From Planctomycetaceae bacterium (lineage in GTDB: Bacteria > Planctomycetota > Planctomycetia > Pirellulales > Pirellulaceae): DNA of 35,749 nt. The position numbers and the translations under genes are program-made. This document shows positions 34,002 to 35,749 of the stretch, one piece after another (position 1 is the stretch's first letter; each line of letters starts with the position of its first letter). The notes below the pieces were generated by a model. That model was not told where the DNA came from, made no database searches, and worked only from the letters and a program-made list of their open reading frames with translations. Location: NCBI GenBank assembly GCA_002862205.1, contig PKCN01000319.1:1-35749 (forward strand). The letters run 5' to 3'.

Positions 34002-35372
34002 TCAGGCATCTTTGTCTGTATCGACATTGGATTTGAGTTTGCGATACAGCGTCTTTCGGTCGAGACCCAAAATTCGTGCCGCCTGAGTTCGATTTTGATC
34101 CACTGCCTGCAGCACGTGTTCGATGTAGCGTCGTTCGACTTCCTCCAGTGGCACCAATTCGGTTGGATCATCCCCACCGATGAACACAGTACCCCCGCGG
34201 TGATTGCGAATTTTATCTGGTAAGTCTTCAACCGTGACAGAGTCATAGCGGGTAAGTGCCAATGCCCTTTCAATGACATTTCTCAATTCACGGACATTTC
34301 CCGGCCATGAATAAGCCAGTAATTTCTCTGCGGCCGTTTCAGTGATGCCAGTTACTTCTTTACCAGAGGTTTTGGCGAACTGATCGATGTAATGGGATGC
34401 AATTGCGAGGATATCAGTCCCACGCGATCGAAGCGGTGGAAGATGCAACTGTATGACGTTGATACGGTAGTACAGATCTTGTCGGAACTTCCCTTCCTCA
34501 ACAGCTGTCTCAAGATCTCGATGGGTAGCCGCCAGTACCCGCACATTGAATTCGATTTCCTGATCACTTCCCACGGCTCTCAAGCGGTTCTCTTCCAATG
34601 TTCGCAACAATTTCACTTGCATGGACATGGGCATGTCACCCATTTCATCCAGTAACAAAGTGCCACCTTCTGCTTCCATGAATAAACCTCTTCGCTCGCT
34701 GCGAGCATCGGTGAAAGCACCGCGTACGTGGCCGAATAGTTCACTCTCGAGAAGAGTTTCGGAAAGTGCTGCACAATTGACAGCGACGAACGGGTGGGCC
34801 GCACGACTACTGAGTTTGTGAATGGATCGAGCTACAAGTTCTTTTCCAGTTCCGCTTTCTCCTGTGATGAGCACAGAGGCATCGGAGGTTCCAACCCGTT
34901 TCATCTGATCGTACAGATCCAGCATGGGCATGCTTTCACCCAGCATTTCTCCGAAATGGTTTTCTTTTTGTGCTTGTTGCTCAAGTAAGTGGATTTGCCG
35001 TTTTAACTGACGATGTTCAACGGCACGGGCAATGGTAAGAGTGAGAAGTTCCAGTTCAACGGGTTTGGTGAGAAAGTCGTAAGCACCGCTGCGAATTGTC
35101 GCGATTGCGGTATCAAGAGTTCCAAACGCGGTCATCACGATGACAGGAATATCAGGCCGGGTTGAACTGATTTGTTGGCAGAGTTGCAGGCCTGTGGTTC
35201 CTGGCATCCTTATATCGGTAAGTACCACATCAAACTCATGATCGTGAAGTAGATCATTGGCCTCAGTTGCGCTCTGGCACCAGTTGGTGGAATAACCCTT
35301 CATGCTCAGGGTGGTTTCGATCAGTTCGCACATTGCTTTGTCGTCGTCAACGACCAGCACCTTACCCTTCAT
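34002..35372 (-). CDS. NtrC-family sigma-54-dependent response regulator
   Basis: A 456-residue transcription activator. The receiver domain (1-120) has acidic residues VDDD near 8-11 and phospho-acceptor D53 in LTDIRMPG. The AAA+ domain (about 145-385) has Walker A GESGTGKE, a sigma-54 contact loop reading GAFTDA where the canonical form is GAFTGA, Walker B LLLDEMGD, and the arginine finger region. A Fis-type helix-turn-helix is at the C-terminus (NRTQAARILGLDRKTLYRKL). It would activate sigma-54 promoters when phosphorylated by the histidine kinase encoded just upstream; the kinase stop and its start share a base (TGATG). Its targets are not evident from the window. Confidence 0.95.
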   Translation of the reverse strand: MKGKVLVVDDDKAMCELIETTLSMKGYSTNWCQSATEANDLLHDHEFDVVLTDIRMPGTTGLQLCQQISSTRPDIPVIVMTAFGTLDTAIATIRSGAYDFLTKPVELELLTLTIARAVEHRQLKRQIHLLEQQAQKENHFGEMLGESMPMLDLYDQMKRVGTSDASVLITGESGTGKELVARSIHKLSSRAAHPFVAVNCAALSETLLESELFGHVRGAFTDARSERRGLFMEAEGGTLLLDEMGDMPMSMQVKLLRTLEENRLRAVGSDQEIEFNVRVLAATHRDLETAVEEGKFRQDLYYRINVIQLHLPPLRSRGTDILAIASHYIDQFAKTSGKEVTGITETAAEKLLAYSWPGNVRELRNVIERALALTRYDSVTVEDLPDKIRNHRGGTVFIGGDDPTELVPLEEVERRYIEHVLQAVDQNRTQAARILGLDRKTLYRKLKSNVDTDKDA

Positions 35373-35749
35373 CAGACTAACTCCGTGGGATCATGATCGC
35401 CCGCCTGGCTGGCATTACTGGTGGCAGGGGCATTACTGGTGGCAGGGGCATTACTGGTGGCAGGGGCATTACTGGTGGCAGGCAGGTAGATCGAGAATTG
35501 ACTGCCCTGCCCCTCCGAACTCTCCACTTCAATCCATCCGCCATGTTCCTGAATGATGCCGTGCGAAATGGACAATCCCAGGCCTGTGCCTTCACCGACG
35601 TCTTTGGTTGTAAAAAACGGCTCAAAGATATGCTCTCGATTTTCCGCTGATATTCCTTCACCATCGTCGGTAATGATGATACTTCGGTAGATCCTGTCTG
35701 TTCCACGATCATTTCCGGGATCATTTCCGGGATCATTTCCGGGATCATT
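35372..35749 (-). CDS. Sensor histidine kinase, C-terminal part only
   Basis: The last 125 residues of a histidine kinase; the rest lies beyond the window. The HATPase_c boxes are clear: ITDDGEGI (G1), FEPFFTTKD (F) and GTGLGLSIS (G2), then HGGWIEVES and FSIYLP, which ends the domain. Just before G1 there are four tetrapeptides, NDPG three times and NDRG once, encoded by a 12-bp repeat. After the domain come four exact copies of PATSNA from an 18-bp repeat, then a short acidic end. The kinase would autophosphorylate and pass phosphate to the NtrC-type regulator, whose start overlaps its TGA stop by one base. Confidence 0.93.
   Translation of the reverse strand, partial: NDPGNDPGNDPGNDRGTDRIYRSIIITDDGEGISAENREHIFEPFFTTKDVGEGTGLGLSISHGIIQEHGGWIEVESSEGQGSQFSIYLPATSNAPATSNAPATSNAPATSNASQAGDHDPTELV
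35411..35482. repeat. 18-bp tandem repeat, four exact copies, in the kinase tail
   Basis: GGCATTACTGGTGGCAGG is repeated without a mismatch at 35411-35428, 35429-35446, 35447-35464 and 35465-35482. On the coding strand it gives four copies of PATSNA. Identity at every base, including silent positions, points to recent expansion. Confidence 0.97.
35708..35749. repeat. 12-bp tandem repeat inside the kinase ATP-binding domain
   Basis: ATCATTTCCGGG is repeated at 35708-35719, 35720-35731 and 35732-35743, with a partial copy running off the window end. In the kinase frame it encodes NDPG tetrapeptides just upstream of the G1 box. Confidence 0.93.

Noticed and set aside
34141-35399. The peptide DPTELV occurs both at the kinase C-terminus and in the regulator linker
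   Set aside because: The codons differ and the match is short, so chance or convergence is more likely than duplication.

Overview
The window looks like chromosomal DNA of a planctomycete, probably a marine member of the Pirellulaceae (Rhodopirellula-like). The evidence is the gene mix: a sialic-acid (nan) operon with a Kelch-mutarotase/sodium-symporter fusion, a Tat-exported Gfo/Idh/MocA oxidoreductase, a MoxR/DUF58/BatA-like cluster next to a squalene-cyclase-repeat/DUF4159 protein, HEAT-repeat proteins, few clear Shine-Dalgarno sites and moderate GC. I saw no tRNA, rRNA, IS element, phage module or CRISPR array.

Layout. 1-1882: short tandem repeats, then a beta-class DNA methyltransferase with a C-terminal GIY-YIG-like domain. 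1946-6675: tightly packed nan operon (lyase, mutarotase/symporter fusion, AGE epimerase), followed by a secreted Gfo/Idh/MocA oxidoreductase (6849-8159) and a strong terminator. 8229-17037 (minus): MoxR ATPase, DUF58 protein, BatA-like VWA membrane protein and a large RND/MMPL exporter. 17036-19495 (plus): squalene-cyclase-like/DUF4159 protein whose start overlaps the divergent moxR start. 19691-23193: ribosomal protein L33, a repeat-rich spacer, RecJ and a carboxylesterase, which converges with a LemA-like membrane protein. 24104-30564 (plus): DinB-like protein, HEAT-repeat protein, an 85-residue helical protein and a 1316-residue three-module FtsK/EssC-like ATPase. 30699-33823 (minus): ergothioneine cluster egtD - DUF427 - egtB - DUF427. 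34002-35749 (minus): NtrC-type response regulator and the 3' end of its histidine kinase.

How the genes work together. The nan genes would take up N-acetylneuraminate, equilibrate its anomers, cleave it to ManNAc plus pyruvate, and epimerise ManNAc to GlcNAc. EgtD trimethylates histidine and EgtB joins sulfur to it. The HEAT/small helical/FtsK-like trio has the layout of a type VII (WXG100/EssC)-like export unit in a diderm. It is the best candidate here for an undescribed system.

A second theme is an unusual density of short tandem repeats (12-19 bp units). Units inside genes are multiples of three (12 and 18 bp). Of those between genes, 19, 17 and 14 bp are not, while one is 15 bp. Two arrays sit in the histidine kinase, one of them inside its ATP-binding domain.
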